This document shows, one piece after another, positions 1 through 9,169 of a stretch of 30,056 bases of DNA. Every line of letters starts with the position of its first letter. Positions within the stretch are counted from its first letter, which is position 1. Under the pieces are notes generated by a model. It was not told where the DNA came from and made no database searches. It saw only the letters and a program-made list of their open reading frames with translations. Position numbers and translations under genes: made by a program. The stretch is from Euryarchaeota archaeon UBA556 (lineage in GTDB: Archaea; Thermoplasmatota; Poseidoniia; Poseidoniales; Thalassarchaeaceae): assembly GCA_002494975.1 (NCBI GenBank), contig DADI01000074.1, positions 1,723 through 31,778 of the forward strand, given 5' to 3'.

Positions 1-1275
<1,275 letters not shown>

Positions 1276-1296
1276 TCATCAATTTCTACACACCAA

Positions 1297-1320
1297 TTTT
1301 TTAAAATTAAATTAATACAG
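1297..1320 (+). promoter_or_regulatory. T-run and AT block in the 23S-5S spacer
   Basis: The spacer holds a run of six T followed by a nearly pure A/T block (TTAAAATTAAATTAAT). It could be a processing or termination site for 23S, or a TATA-like element giving 5S its own transcript; in Thermoplasma relatives the rRNA genes are known to be transcriptionally unlinked. It lies about 55 bases before the 5S stem, so a transcript from it would carry a short precursor. This reading is inferred from base composition only. Confidence 0.25.
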
Positions 1321-1370
1321 GGCTCTATTGTGGGCCTCTGTCCAACAGTCATATCAATTCATCAAATTCG

Positions 1371-1510
1371 AAAGAGAGTTGTGCACGGCCATAGCGAAGG
1401 GGTACTACCCGGTCCCATCTCGAACCCGGAAGTCAAGCCCTTCTGCGTCATTTCTTGTACTGTGGTGCGAAAGCCCACGGGAACGTTTGTCGTTGTGCCA
1501 CACTCTCTTT
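1371..1510 (+). rRNA. 5S ribosomal RNA
   Basis: This is the 5S rRNA of the large subunit. The ends are set by a perfect 9-bp terminal stem, AAAGAGAGT at 1371-1379 pairing with ACTCTCTTT at 1502-1510; the mature molecule may begin a few bases inside. Between them lies the conserved 5S core, CGGCCATAGCG followed by CCGGTCCCATCTCGAACCCG with loop C, and the loop D/E segment near 1460-1480. At up to 140 nt with the full stem it is slightly longer than the usual 120-130 nt. It follows 23S by about 95 bases on the same strand. Confidence 0.9.
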
Positions 1511-1569
1511 CCTCCCCGCACAAATTATAACAATCATGGGCGTAGCCATAAAAATGTGGAGGCAATAGT

Positions 1570-2232
1570 ATGACAATATCAACAGGAGATATACTAGGCC
1601 ATTCTCAAGTCGGCGTTTATCTAAGTGTAGTTGGAAATAATTTATTTTACCCTGCATCTCTTGATAAGTCAGTAATTGAAGAAATAGCGCAAGTTTTCGA
1701 CATTGAAATGAATCCATTGTTAATTGGTGGTTCTGCTTTAATTGGTAGTCTCATATGTGGTAACAGTAAAGGGATTGCTGTAGCGGATATTGCTACCGAA
1801 GAAGATCTCGATATATTATCTAGTTATGGAGAGGTTGTAATTCTAGAGAGTGGCGTAAATGCAGCAGGTAATTTACTTGAATGCAATGATTTCGGCGCTG
1901 TAGTCAGCAAATCAATCCCTAACCCAGGGGTTGAATTGATTGGAGAGATACTCGGTGTCAAAACCTCTAGAGTTAGGGTCTCGGGTCAAGATACAGTTGG
2001 TTCACTACTTGTAGCCAATAACAAGGGAATTTTAGCACATCCTGATATTACAAGTTACGAGGTTAGTGAAATTGAGAAAACTATGGACGTACCAGTAATG
2101 GTGGGCACTGTATGTTTTGGTTCACCTTACGTAGGTGCTGGTTGTGTTACTTCAGATACTAATGCACTAGTAGGTTCGGGGTCGACAGGTCCTGAATTGA
2201 ATAGAATTGAAGATGCTTTAGGTCTTATTTGA
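1570..2232 (+). CDS. Translation initiation factor aIF6
   Basis: This 220-residue protein is the archaeal homologue of eIF6, which binds the 50S subunit and keeps it from joining 30S prematurely. The whole length matches the family's pentein-like repeat: successive copies of a motif of the type 'GNNxGIL/ADI' can be seen (CGNSKGIAVADIAT, ECNDFGAVVSK, VANNKGILAHPDIT), with the family ending near GAGCVTSDTNALVGSGST. The start is well set: GGAGG lies about 7 bases before the ATG. A TTATAA sequence near 1524-1529 could be its own promoter after 5S. In many archaea aIF6 sits with L31e and L39e genes; here it directly follows the 23S-5S pair and converges with the next gene with no gap, its stop touching the neighbour's stop. 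Confidence 0.93.
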   Translation: MTISTGDILGHSQVGVYLSVVGNNLFYPASLDKSVIEEIAQVFDIEMNPLLIGGSALIGSLICGNSKGIAVADIATEEDLDILSSYGEVVILESGVNAAGNLLECNDFGAVVSKSIPNPGVELIGEILGVKTSRVRVSGQDTVGSLLVANNKGILAHPDITSYEVSEIEKTMDVPVMVGTVCFGSPYVGAGCVTSDTNALVGSGSTGPELNRIEDALGLI

Positions 2233-2463
2233 TTATATTGCAGTAGGAGCCACGTGATCATCTCCTTTGTTGTCAGTTTTTCTCACTCGATTCCATACAT
2301 TTTTCATCAATAATTCATGATGTAACTCGCAATAATGGAATCTTTTATATGCCTCTCTGAATGAATAAGCTTTGTTGCCAGTTGAAACTAGAAATCCTTC
2401 TGGCGATAAACGACTGATATTGCTACCAATCTCTGTACATTCTTCATAATCGCAACTATTCAT
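2233..2463 (-). CDS. Small Cys/His protein, possible zinc binder
   Basis: I do not recognise this 76-residue protein. It holds a CDYEEC pair (C4, C9) near the N-terminus and a YCELHHEL segment (C45, H48, H49) in the middle, a layout that could bind one zinc ion; the C-terminus is polar. It lies 35 bases after the biotin carrier gene on the same strand, so it is probably the last gene of the acyl-CoA carboxylase transcript. Its stop abuts the stop of aIF6. There is no signal peptide or membrane segment. The clean tail-to-tail fit supports a real gene, but the function is unknown. Confidence 0.6.
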   Translation of the reverse strand: MNSCDYEECTEIGSNISRLSPEGFLVSTGNKAYSFREAYKRFHYCELHHELLMKNVWNRVRKTDNKGDDHVAPTAI

Positions 2464-2498
2464 ATTCTTCCGCCTGACTATACCTTAATTGAACTTCT

Positions 2499-2909
2499 CT
2501 AATTTTTGCTAATATCCTTCGGTTCTATTACGATCAATGGCATATTAGCTTCAATACTTTCTCCAGATAGACAATTTATCTCAATAATTTCTCCTGATAA
2601 TGGTGCTTGAATCTCATTTTGCATTTTCATGGCCTCTAGTATCATTACAACTTGGCCCTGCTTAACTATATCTCCTAATTTGACATTTAATGAGACTATT
2701 TTTCCAGGTATTGATGAAGATATTTTTCCTGACAGTTTTCTTTTACTGCCTCCTCTTTTCCTCTTTTTTGATGAATTTGTAGAATTTCCTTGATCTATTT
2801 TAATTGAGAAATTAAAACCTTCAATTTCAACATCCCAATTCTCCCCCTTTTTTTCAAGTATCACCTCAAATTCTTCTCCATCTACTGTGACCTTTCTTTT
2901 TTCAGACAT
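2499..2909 (-). CDS. Biotin carboxyl carrier protein of acyl/propionyl-CoA carboxylase
   Basis: The 136-residue protein carries the biotin that moves carboxyl groups between biotin carboxylase and the carboxyltransferase encoded two genes upstream. The C-terminal 70 residues form a biotinyl domain with the EAMKMQNEI motif, the biotinylated lysine being K95. Residues 1-38 form a small beta-rich N-terminal part. The linker (about 40-62) is unusual: it is Ser/Asn and strongly Lys/Arg rich (KKRKRGGSKRK) where many carriers have Ala/Pro. A GAGGTGAT SD-like sequence lies just before the ATG. The separate carrier fits the archaeal/bacterial pattern of split carboxylase subunits. The carrier would need the biotin-protein ligase domain encoded at 17374-18750. 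Confidence 0.93.
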   Translation of the reverse strand: MSEKRKVTVDGEEFEVILEKKGENWDVEIEGFNFSIKIDQGNSTNSSKKRKRGGSKRKLSGKISSSIPGKIVSLNVKLGDIVKQGQVVMILEAMKMQNEIQAPLSGEIIEINCLSGESIEANMPLIVIEPKDISKN

Positions 2910-2913
2910 AATA

Positions 2914-3114
2914 TCACCTCGACGTGCTTCTTTTCGACTTTGATCTAAACAAATTTCTTCTGCCTATCAATGTCCTTCTATGGTCTATTGACCATTCTTT
3001 TCCTTTCTCTCTATATGTCGATGGAGTTAGAAATTCTCCTTCAGAGGAATGCAGAATTACCGCTGCAATAGCGACTCTTCTAAGAAAATCCTTCCTTTCC
3101 TTCTTTTTTATCAT
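2914..3114 (-). CDS. Small basic subunit between carboxyltransferase and biotin carrier
   Basis: This 66-residue protein is wedged between the carboxyltransferase and carrier genes with gaps of 9 and 4 bases and has an SD-like GTGAGGAT before its ATG. It has a short hydrophobic helix (RRVAIAAVILHSSEGE, residues 12-27) and a very basic tail rich in Arg, Lys and Ser. Known archaeal and actinobacterial acyl-CoA carboxylases have a small extra subunit (PccX in haloarchaea, epsilon in actinobacteria), and OadG/MmdD-type small proteins hold a similar Val-Ala-Ala-Ile helix. By position and shape I infer an equivalent role, stabilising the carboxylase complex; sequence similarity alone is weak. Confidence 0.65.
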   Translation of the reverse strand: MIKKKERKDFLRRVAIAAVILHSSEGEFLTPSTYREKGKEWSIDHRRTLIGRRNLFRSKSKRSTSR

Positions 3115-3123
3115 TAATAATCC

Positions 3124-4677
3124 TCACAATGGAATGTTCCCATGTTTTCTTGCCGGTCTACTTTCTTCCTTATCTAAAAGTGCTCCAAGAGCCTTTGTAA
3201 GTACTTTTCTAGTTTCTCTTGGCTGAATTACATCATCTAGATAACCTAGAGCAGCAGCTTGGTAAGGATTGGCAAATGTTTCATTATAATCATCCACGAG
3301 CCTCTCTCTTTCTTGTTCAGGATTTCCTGCAGTATTAATTCTCCTTTTATGGATTATTTGCACTGCTCCATCTGCTCCCATTACAGCGAGTTGAGCACTT
3401 GGCCACGCTATATTGTAATCTCCTCTAATATGCTTCGATGACATTACATCATATGCGCCACCATATGCTTTTCTCGTAATTACAGTGATTTTTGGCACAG
3501 TTGCTTCAGCATATGCATAGAGTAATTTTGCTCCATGACGTATTATCCCACCCCACTCTTGATTCGCTCCAGGTAGAAAACCAGGTACGTCAACTAGAGT
3601 TACAATTGGTATATTAAAAGCATCACAGAATCTCACGAATCTTGCTGCCTTTACTGAAGCATCAATATCTAGGCAGCCTGCCAATACTTTAGGCTGATTG
3701 GCTACTACTCCTACCGTGTGACCCCCTAGTCTCGAATAACCAACAATGATATTCGGTGCAAAGTCGGCTTGAACTTCTAAAAAAGCACCGTCGTCTACTA
3801 TTGATTCTATTACATTCAGCATATCGTAAGGTTGTGTCGGGATTTCTGGTATTAGATCGTCTAATTCTTCACAAATCCTAGAAAGGGGGTCATTAGTAGG
3901 TAATACAGGAGGTTTTTCAAGATTATTTGAAGGTAATAATTGAATTAATTCTCTCACGACTTCTAGTGCTTCGTCATCATTTTCTGCTGTGAAATGCGTC
4001 ACTCCTGATTTCGTGGCATGAGTAGATGCTCCACCTAAGTCTTCAAAGGACACTTCTTCATTTGTTACTGTTTTAATCACTTCAGGTCCTGTAATGAACA
4101 TATGAGATGTTTTATCTACCATAATTACGAAGTCGGTGATTGCTGGAGAATATACAGCACCTCCTGCACATGGTCCCATAATTACTGAGATTTGTGGAAT
4201 TACTCCACTTGCTCGGACATTTCTGAAGAATATCTCTGCATAAGAACCTAAACTCGCTACACCTTCTTGAATTCTAGCACCTCCACTATCATTTAATCCA
4301 ATGACTGGCGCTCCTGTTTTTAGAGCCATATCTAATATTTTACATATTTTCAAGCCATGCATTTCTCCTAACGAACCTCCATATACAGTGAAATCTTGTG
4401 CAAAACAATAAACAGTTCTACCATTAATAGTCCCATGACCACACACAACTCCGTCACCTGGTATGATATTCTTATCCATTTCAAAATCTCTGCACCTATG
4501 TTCTACTAGAGAATCAACCTCCATAAATGAATTTTCATCTAGCAATTGTTCTATTCTTTCTCTAGCAGTCAATTTCCCTTTCGAATGTTGGGCGGCAATC
4601 CTATTTTGCCCCCCTCCTGCCTCAGATTGGGCTTTTCTTCGACGGAGATCGTCGATACGTTCCTTTACGCCTGACAT
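3124..4677 (-). CDS. Acyl-CoA (propionyl-CoA) carboxyltransferase, beta subunit
   Basis: The 517-residue protein transfers the carboxyl group from carboxybiotin to acyl-CoA, probably propionyl-CoA giving methylmalonyl-CoA. It is a full-length PccB/MmdA-type protein: the N-terminal crotonase-like half contains GGARIQEGV and [12 protein letters not shown], the C-terminal half contains [37 protein letters not shown] and [12 protein letters not shown] chose the ATG giving [11 protein letters not shown] because family members begin there; an ATG 13 codons further upstream (4716) is also in frame. It opens a minus-strand operon with the small subunit and biotin carrier, and is divergent from the methylmalonyl-CoA mutase gene, which supports the propionyl-CoA assignment. 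The biotin carboxylase subunit is not in the window. Confidence 0.95.
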   Translation of the reverse strand: MSGVKERIDDLRRRKAQSEAGGGQNRIAAQHSKGKLTARERIEQLLDENSFMEVDSLVEHRCRDFEMDKNIIPGDGVVCGHGTINGRTVYCFAQDFTVYGGSLGEMHGLKICKILDMALKTGAPVIGLNDSGGARIQEGVASLGSYAEIFFRNVRASGVIPQISVIMGPCAGGAVYSPAITDFVIMVDKTSHMFITGPEVIKTVTNEEVSFEDLGGASTHATKSGVTHFTAENDDEALEVVRELIQLLPSNNLEKPPVLPTNDPLSRICEELDDLIPEIPTQPYDMLNVIESIVDDGAFLEVQADFAPNIIVGYSRLGGHTVGVVANQPKVLAGCLDIDASVKAARFVRFCDAFNIPIVTLVDVPGFLPGANQEWGGIIRHGAKLLYAYAEATVPKITVITRKAYGGAYDVMSSKHIRGDYNIAWPSAQLAVMGADGAVQIIHKRRINTAGNPEQERERLVDDYNETFANPYQAAALGYLDDVIQPRETRKVLTKALGALLDKEESRPARKHGNIPL

Positions 4678-4788
4678 GTGATAATACATGATTGGTGAAA
4701 GCCACCCAATTAGCATTACTCATGGGGGAACTCCCAAAGTTCAGTAAATCGGTTGTTTGAAATCGTTTGACCGCTCGGACAAGTTTGT
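4678..4788. promoter_or_regulatory. Divergent promoter region between carboxylase and mutase genes
   Basis: This 111-base gap separates two head-to-head genes of one pathway, so it should hold both promoters and perhaps a shared operator. I see no clear TATA box in either direction. A G/C-rich patch (GGGGGAACTCCC, 4725-4736) stands out as a near-palindrome. Joint control is inferred from layout only. Confidence 0.4.
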
Positions 4789-5232
4789 ATGGGTATGCGT
4801 ATTGTCGTTGCGAAGCCGGGTCTTGACGGTCATGATCGTGGTGCCAAGGTTATTGCCCGTGCATTACGCGATGCAGGACATGAAGTAATTTATACAGGTC
4901 TGAGGAGAAAACCTTCAGAGATAGTACGTGTAGTTATGGATGAAGATGCAGTTGCTGTGGGACTTTCTACCTTATCTGGTGCTCACAATGTACTGATACC
5001 CAAAGTCTGTCAAGAATTGATATCTAATAAGATGGGTGATATTGTAGTATTTGCAGGGGGCATTATTCCTGAATCAGATAGAGATTTTCTTCACTCTTTG
5101 GGTGTGAGGGCTATTTTTGGCCCTGGCACATCTACTACTTCAATAATCAAATTTCTAGAAACTATCTCTGAGCGCAGAAAAAATAACTTAGAAGTAGGTG
5201 TAGGGGAAGATTCTAGGTGGAGATGGGATTGA
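4789..5232 (+). CDS. Methylmalonyl-CoA mutase, B12-binding (small) subunit
   Basis: The 147-residue protein is a stand-alone cobalamin-binding domain of the methylmalonyl-CoA mutase type. The DxHxxG motif that supplies the lower axial histidine is visible as D13-G-H15-D-R-G18, followed by GLSTLSGAH (the SxL-like loop near residues 63-71) and FAGGIIPESD (the GG motif). It would pair with a separate catalytic subunit not present here to turn (R)-methylmalonyl-CoA into succinyl-CoA. The last 10 bases overlap the MeaB gene, so translation is probably coupled. The length is typical for archaeal split mutases. An alternative isobutyryl- or ethylmalonyl-type mutase cannot be excluded from this subunit alone, but the divergent carboxylase operon favours methylmalonyl-CoA. 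Confidence 0.92.
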   Translation: MGMRIVVAKPGLDGHDRGAKVIARALRDAGHEVIYTGLRRKPSEIVRVVMDEDAVAVGLSTLSGAHNVLIPKVCQELISNKMGDIVVFAGGIIPESDRDFLHSLGVRAIFGPGTSTTSIIKFLETISERRKNNLEVGVGEDSRWRWD

Positions 5233-6080
5233 TTCAGGAAAGTATTAATCTCGCTATAAGTGGTAATAGGAGAGAATTAGCCAGGCTGTTATCTTCTATA
5301 GAATCTGGCGATACCCTACCTCTTGAGCCTTCAAAATCTTGGGTACTAGGCGTTACCGGGCCACCAGGGGTTGGCAAATCTACTCTAATTGGTAGAATGA
5401 TAGATGAGTGGGTAAGTAGAGGGGAAAAAGTTGCAGTATTGGCTGTAGACCCCTCATCTCCTAAAAGTGGAGGTGCATTACTTGCTGATCGTATGAGGAT
5501 GTCTTCTGCGGATTCTAGCAAATCGGTATTTGTACGTAGTTTAGCTACTAGGAACCACCCTGGTGGTTTGGTTCCATTTTTAGATTCCATGATTAATCTA
5601 CTTAGTTTATGTGGCTGGTCAAGAATTATCATTGAAACAGTGGGTAGTGGACAGTCAGAGATTCGTATTGTCGCATTTGCAGACAGGGTGATGTTAGTAG
5701 ATGGCCCCGATCGAGGAGATATTATTCAAGCAGAAAAGGCAGGGATAATGGAATTAGCGGATTTAATTGTGATCAATAAATCGGATTTACCCAATGCCCT
5801 GAATGCGTCTAATTTTGTCAAAAACTCATTTAGTTACTCAGATAAAGATAGTAACAAGCTGGTTCTTCTAACCTCGGCATTGAATAATGATGGAATTTCT
5901 AATTTAATAAATGAGATAGAGAAATTAAAAATCAATAATGAAAGAAATTCTCTTAGAATGAAAGAAAGACTACTTTCAGCATGGGATTATTTGCTACTTT
6001 CCAATCCTTCTTTCAATGATATATTATTAGACCTAGAGTCAGGAAAGATAAATCTCGATGAGGCATTGGGCAGACTTTAA
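5223..6080 (+). CDS. meaB: MeaB/ArgK-type GTPase, chaperone of methylmalonyl-CoA mutase
   Basis: This G3E-family GTPase guards and reloads the B12 cofactor of methylmalonyl-CoA mutase. Visible motifs are the P-loop GPPGVGKST (about residues 46-54), the family signature VLAVDPSSPKSGGALLADR, the switch ETVGSGQSE, and the guanine-specificity motif INKSD. The start is the ATG of MGLIQES, with AGGTGG just upstream; a GTG two codons earlier (5217) is also possible. At 285 residues it is about 40 shorter than typical MeaB proteins, mostly at the C-terminus, where dimerisation elements lie in studied members. It overlaps the B12-binding subunit by 10 bases and the next gene by one base. Confidence 0.92.
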   Translation: MGLIQESINLAISGNRRELARLLSSIESGDTLPLEPSKSWVLGVTGPPGVGKSTLIGRMIDEWVSRGEKVAVLAVDPSSPKSGGALLADRMRMSSADSSKSVFVRSLATRNHPGGLVPFLDSMINLLSLCGWSRIIIETVGSGQSEIRIVAFADRVMLVDGPDRGDIIQAEKAGIMELADLIVINKSDLPNALNASNFVKNSFSYSDKDSNKLVLLTSALNNDGISNLINEIEKLKINNERNSLRMKERLLSAWDYLLLSNPSFNDILLDLESGKINLDEALGRL

Positions 6081-6754
6081 TGATTAATTCTAATGGAGAT
6101 AAATCTATGACAGACAATGAAATACCAATAGATATCGATCATGCCAAGCACTCTGTAGGTGGACTTGGTGGCCATTTTTTCAGAAGGTTCACTCATGTTT
6201 TTATGGCGATAATTCCTATATTGTATTTCATCAAAGGAGAGAATCTCGCTGATTTTTTTTCTCTAACTCCAAATGAACTTGTAACCTATGCATGTCTGAG
6301 TTTAGTATTCCTTGAAATGATAAGATTATATTTTGGAATAATAATTATTGGTCAAAGAGAATATGAAGCAAAACAAATATCTGCCTTAGCATGGGGTGCT
6401 TTTGCAGTATGTTTAGCATTATTATTATCGCCCGGTTCTGATAGCTCAGAAGGGATGAAATCAGGTCTCTATGCGGCTCCTTTGATATGGGGTTTGACAT
6501 TTGTAGATCCGATCATGGGTGAAATAAAACGATCTAAAAGAGGCCTTAAAGCCGCTATATTAGGCGGTTTAGCGGTATCATATATGATCTGGTTTGGTAG
6601 TTCGTACTTCTTGGGTACTCCTTTCTTAGCCTCATTAATTCTGGCTCCGCTGACAGTATTAGGTGAATTGCCAAGTGTTAAATGGATAGATGATAATGCA
6701 ACCATGGTATTACTACCATTAATTGCATTACTTATTTTAGAATCGTTTTTCTGA
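6080..6754 (+). CDS. Dolichol-kinase / CTP-transferase-like membrane protein
   Basis: This 224-residue integral membrane protein resembles the dolichol/phytol/diacylglycerol kinase family (COG0170), which phosphorylates isoprenoid or lipid alcohols using CTP. Family-like landmarks appear in order: FFRRFTHVFMA (basic-His motif), FLEMIRL (the E-x-x-R segment), FVDPIMGEIKRSKRG (matching the usual G-D-x-x-A...G-R-x-x-G block), and GELPSVKWIDDNATMVLLPL (the E-x-x-P...DDN-x-x-x-P ending). About six hydrophobic segments are present. The ATG overlaps the MeaB stop (TAATG); an internal ATG at 6107 with GGAG 8 bases before gives a 215-residue product that better fits the family. The substrate is unknown, perhaps an archaeal isoprenoid alcohol. 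Confidence 0.65.
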   Translation: MINSNGDKSMTDNEIPIDIDHAKHSVGGLGGHFFRRFTHVFMAIIPILYFIKGENLADFFSLTPNELVTYACLSLVFLEMIRLYFGIIIIGQREYEAKQISALAWGAFAVCLALLLSPGSDSSEGMKSGLYAAPLIWGLTFVDPIMGEIKRSKRGLKAAILGGLAVSYMIWFGSSYFLGTPFLASLILAPLTVLGELPSVKWIDDNATMVLLPLIALLILESFF

Positions 6755-6768
6755 AATCTCATGGCGTC

Positions 6769-6924
6769 ATGTTTACAGTCTTATTACTTCTCGAACGTAC
6801 GATACACATGGATGATGAAGAGCAAAACCAAATCGTTGAATCGTCACTTTCACAAAATACCTACGTTATGGTATGGGTTATTGCCTCATTGGCATCCTTA
6901 GGGATATACGTAATTTATTTCTAG
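6769..6924 (+). CDS. Possible small single-helix membrane protein
   Basis: A 51-codon frame lies in the gap before asparagine synthetase. The product starts with a hydrophobic stretch (MFTVLLLLERTIH), then an acidic part from M14 (MDDEEQNQIVESS) and a C-terminal helix (YVMVWVIASLASLGIYVIYF). Starting at M14 (6808) it would be a 38-residue tail-anchored protein, which looks the more natural gene. There is no clear SD. It could be read together with the kinase-like gene 14 bases upstream. It may be chance; the clean polar-to-hydrophobic layout is the main support. Confidence 0.4.
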   Translation: MFTVLLLLERTIHMDDEEQNQIVESSLSQNTYVMVWVIASLASLGIYVIYF

Positions 6925-6946
6925 TTCAGCACTTGGAACTGGTTGG

Positions 6947-6956
6947 CTTAAATAAC
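6947..6956 (+). promoter_or_regulatory. TATA box of asparagine synthetase gene
   Basis: CTTAAATAAC is centred about 26 bases before the GTG start at 6977, the spacing expected between an archaeal TATA box and the transcription start. This puts the transcript start at or next to the start codon, so the mRNA would be leaderless, which agrees with the absence of an SD sequence. Confidence 0.5.
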
Positions 6957-6976
6957 AGTGTATAGCAGGCATATTT

Positions 6977-8842
6977 GTGTGCGGTATTGCTGGTATTTTA
7001 GGTAATGCCGACCTATCTATTTCCAACTCCATGGCGGCGTGCTTATCTCATAGAGGGCCAGATGGATTCGGAGGATATGTAGATGAGGTGGGTAAAGCTG
7101 GTGTCACCCTATCTCAATCTCGTTTAGCGATTGTAGATATTAATGGTTCGTGGCAACCGATTAAATCTGATCACGGTTGTGTTTTAGTTCAAAATGGAGA
7201 AATTTATAATCATACTAGAATTAAGAATTCAATATCTAATTATCCTTGGCAAACTTCTGGTGATGCCGAGACTATACTTGCTCTACATAGAAAATTTTCA
7301 TTTAACAATGTAAAACCACCTTTGATTCCAGTAGGTAAGAAAGTAGGAGGTTTGTTCCGCACTAAAAATGCCGATATTGATGGTAATAGTGCAGAGAAGC
7401 ATAAATCATGGATTTCAAAATTAGATGGCGTTTGGGGATTTGCAATATGGGATCCTCTATCTCGTGAACTAATTCTTTGTAGAGATCCCATGGGTGTCAA
7501 ACCTTTATTCAGAACAATACTTCCTGACGGAACACTTCTTTTTGGTTCTGAAATAAAATCATTTTATGCTCATCCTGACTTTATTTCAAAACCCGATATT
7601 AACTCACTAGCAGTTAGATTGGCATATGAATACCCTCTTGATTATACAACTTTATTTTCAGGTGTTACATCAGTAGCTCAAGGGACCATCGAAACTTGGT
7701 CATTGGATATTAATGGTAGGGCTGTATTAACTGGGGTATCTAGATACAATCAAGAAAATATTTCTCCTGAAAATTTTTGGGATCCAAAAACCGGAGCGAA
7801 AGAGTTGCTGGATACACTTTATTCTAGTGTAGAAGATCGAATGATGTCTGATGTTCCAATAGGATTAGTCCTTTCAGGAGGCTTAGATTCAAGTTTATTG
7901 GCAGCCATAACGCAAGATATTGCAAATTCTTCGGGAAGCTCTGTTCCTGAATGTTGGACCGTAGCAGGAGATGAAGACAACCCAGATATGATTGCTGCAA
8001 TAGAAGTTGCACAAAATCATGAATTAAAACACCATAAAATAATAATAGATAAAGATAAATTTTGGGATGTTTTACCTAATTTTGTTTGGAGCGGTGAAGA
8101 TCTTGATGTTTCTGTACTTTTCTGGCAGCCATTATTTGAAAGTATGTCCAACCAAGTGAAAGTTGGTATTTGTGGGCAAGGTGCTGATGAATTACATGCA
8201 GGGTATTCGAGGCATAAGAATCTGTCAGAACATGCAAGATTAATTGATGAACGTTTATCTTTATTTGGAGATATATCTATTGATAAAAATCATATTGGAG
8301 CAGGTCAACCATGGATTGATAATAATTTTTCTGCCAAGGATAAATTCTCGAATCTCAGAGATGCACTACAGTTTGAATTAGATAGAGGACAATTGACAAA
8401 TTTTCAACTTAGATTGGGAGATAGACATAGCATGGCTTTTGGTGTAGAGGCAAGGGTTCCATTCTTATCAACAAATCATAGGAATGAATCGCATAAAATA
8501 CCTTTAGACTGGAAATTAAGTGGTTTAGATGAGAAGATGGCTCTAAGAGAGGCGGCTAATTTAACTAAATTACCTAAACATATAGTCAGTCGGCCGAAAG
8601 TACCCGCGGGGACAGCAACCACTCCAAATATTATTAGTGATTTAATATCTGAATTAACACCTCACGCTCTAGAATGGGCTAATGATTATGGGCGTTTAAC
8701 TCCTATTCTTACCAATCAACCAGATATGGCCATAGGGATGAGGATTTTCCACGCTATGCATTTCACTGATAATAAAAATGGTATTAGAAAAGGTAATGTA
8801 ATGGATTTAGTTGATGATGTTAGTGATTGGAATAGCCTTTAA
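6977..8842 (+). CDS. asnB: Asparagine synthetase, glutamine-hydrolysing
   Basis: The 621-residue enzyme makes asparagine from aspartate, ATP and glutamine. The GTG start is fixed by the obligatory N-terminal MCGIAG, where C2 is the glutaminase nucleophile. The glutaminase domain (1-220) shows SHRGPDG, R49 and NGEIYN (73-78); the synthetase domain has the ATP pyrophosphatase loop SGGLDSS (300-306), GQGADELHAGY and VEARVPFL. About 40 residues around 108-148 (VKPPLIPVGKKVGG...) interrupt the usual link between the 'DAETILALH' helix and LDGVWGFAIWD; this insert is polar and not recognised. The gene appears leaderless from a TATA box at 6947-6956 and converges with the minus-strand gene at 8863. 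A role in modifying a surface glycan or peptide instead of free aspartate is possible for this broad family. Confidence 0.92.
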   Translation: MCGIAGILGNADLSISNSMAACLSHRGPDGFGGYVDEVGKAGVTLSQSRLAIVDINGSWQPIKSDHGCVLVQNGEIYNHTRIKNSISNYPWQTSGDAETILALHRKFSFNNVKPPLIPVGKKVGGLFRTKNADIDGNSAEKHKSWISKLDGVWGFAIWDPLSRELILCRDPMGVKPLFRTILPDGTLLFGSEIKSFYAHPDFISKPDINSLAVRLAYEYPLDYTTLFSGVTSVAQGTIETWSLDINGRAVLTGVSRYNQENISPENFWDPKTGAKELLDTLYSSVEDRMMSDVPIGLVLSGGLDSSLLAAITQDIANSSGSSVPECWTVAGDEDNPDMIAAIEVAQNHELKHHKIIIDKDKFWDVLPNFVWSGEDLDVSVLFWQPLFESMSNQVKVGICGQGADELHAGYSRHKNLSEHARLIDERLSLFGDISIDKNHIGAGQPWIDNNFSAKDKFSNLRDALQFELDRGQLTNFQLRLGDRHSMAFGVEARVPFLSTNHRNESHKIPLDWKLSGLDEKMALREAANLTKLPKHIVSRPKVPAGTATTPNIISDLISELTPHALEWANDYGRLTPILTNQPDMAIGMRIFHAMHFTDNKNGIRKGNVMDLVDDVSDWNSL

Positions 8843-8862
8843 TAATATATTTCCTCTTTCTA

Positions 8863-9168
8863 CTATTCTTTTGGTTCTTCTAAAACGGTCTTTTCCCCTG
8901 AATCAATTTCAATGCCTTCCATGCCGACAATCTCATAGTTTGATGGAAATAATGCAATTGCAACGCCTGCAACTATGCAGAATAATGCCATATAGAACTT
9001 GGCTTGAACCATCATCAATTCTAACCCTATAACAACAAGTAAAAGTCCTCCTAGATTTGAAACCCAAACTAAGGTTTTGAATGTTGAGAGTGATACTCCA
9101 GTACTATTTCCAGTCCTTTTAGGTCCAAATTCTGCTCCAAATCTTAGTGGGTCTTCTTCTTCCATCAT
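8863..9168 (-). CDS. Two-helix membrane protein downstream of ferredoxin
   Basis: I do not recognise this 101-residue protein. It has a charged N-terminus (MMEEEDPLRFG), two membrane helices (about residues 34-53 and 57-76) and an acidic C-terminal tail (EKTVLEEPKE). A GGTGAT sequence lies about 4 bases before the ATG. It starts one base after the stop of the ferredoxin gene, so the two are surely co-transcribed; it may anchor the ferredoxin to the membrane or to the respiratory complex coded nearby. That role is inference from adjacency only. Confidence 0.72.
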   Translation of the reverse strand: MMEEEDPLRFGAEFGPKRTGNSTGVSLSTFKTLVWVSNLGGLLLVVIGLELMMVQAKFYMALFCIVAGVAIALFPSNYEIVGMEGIEIDSGEKTVLEEPKE

Positions 9169-9169
9169 A

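Noticed and set aside
1328..1717. Four overlapping short open frames around 5S rRNA
   Set aside because: They cover the 5S gene and the start of aIF6 on both strands and are explained by the RNA.
2924..3226. A 100-codon plus-strand frame opposite the small subunit and carboxyltransferase end
   Set aside because: Antisense to two tightly packed genes with SD sequences and family motifs; its product is low-complexity Phe/Leu/Ser.
5234..5632. A 132-codon minus-strand frame
   Set aside because: Antisense to the P-loop region of meaB, which has clear GTPase motifs.
8811..9032. Plus-strand frame after asparagine synthetase
   Set aside because: It overlaps the end of asnB and runs antisense to the well-supported two-helix membrane protein gene.
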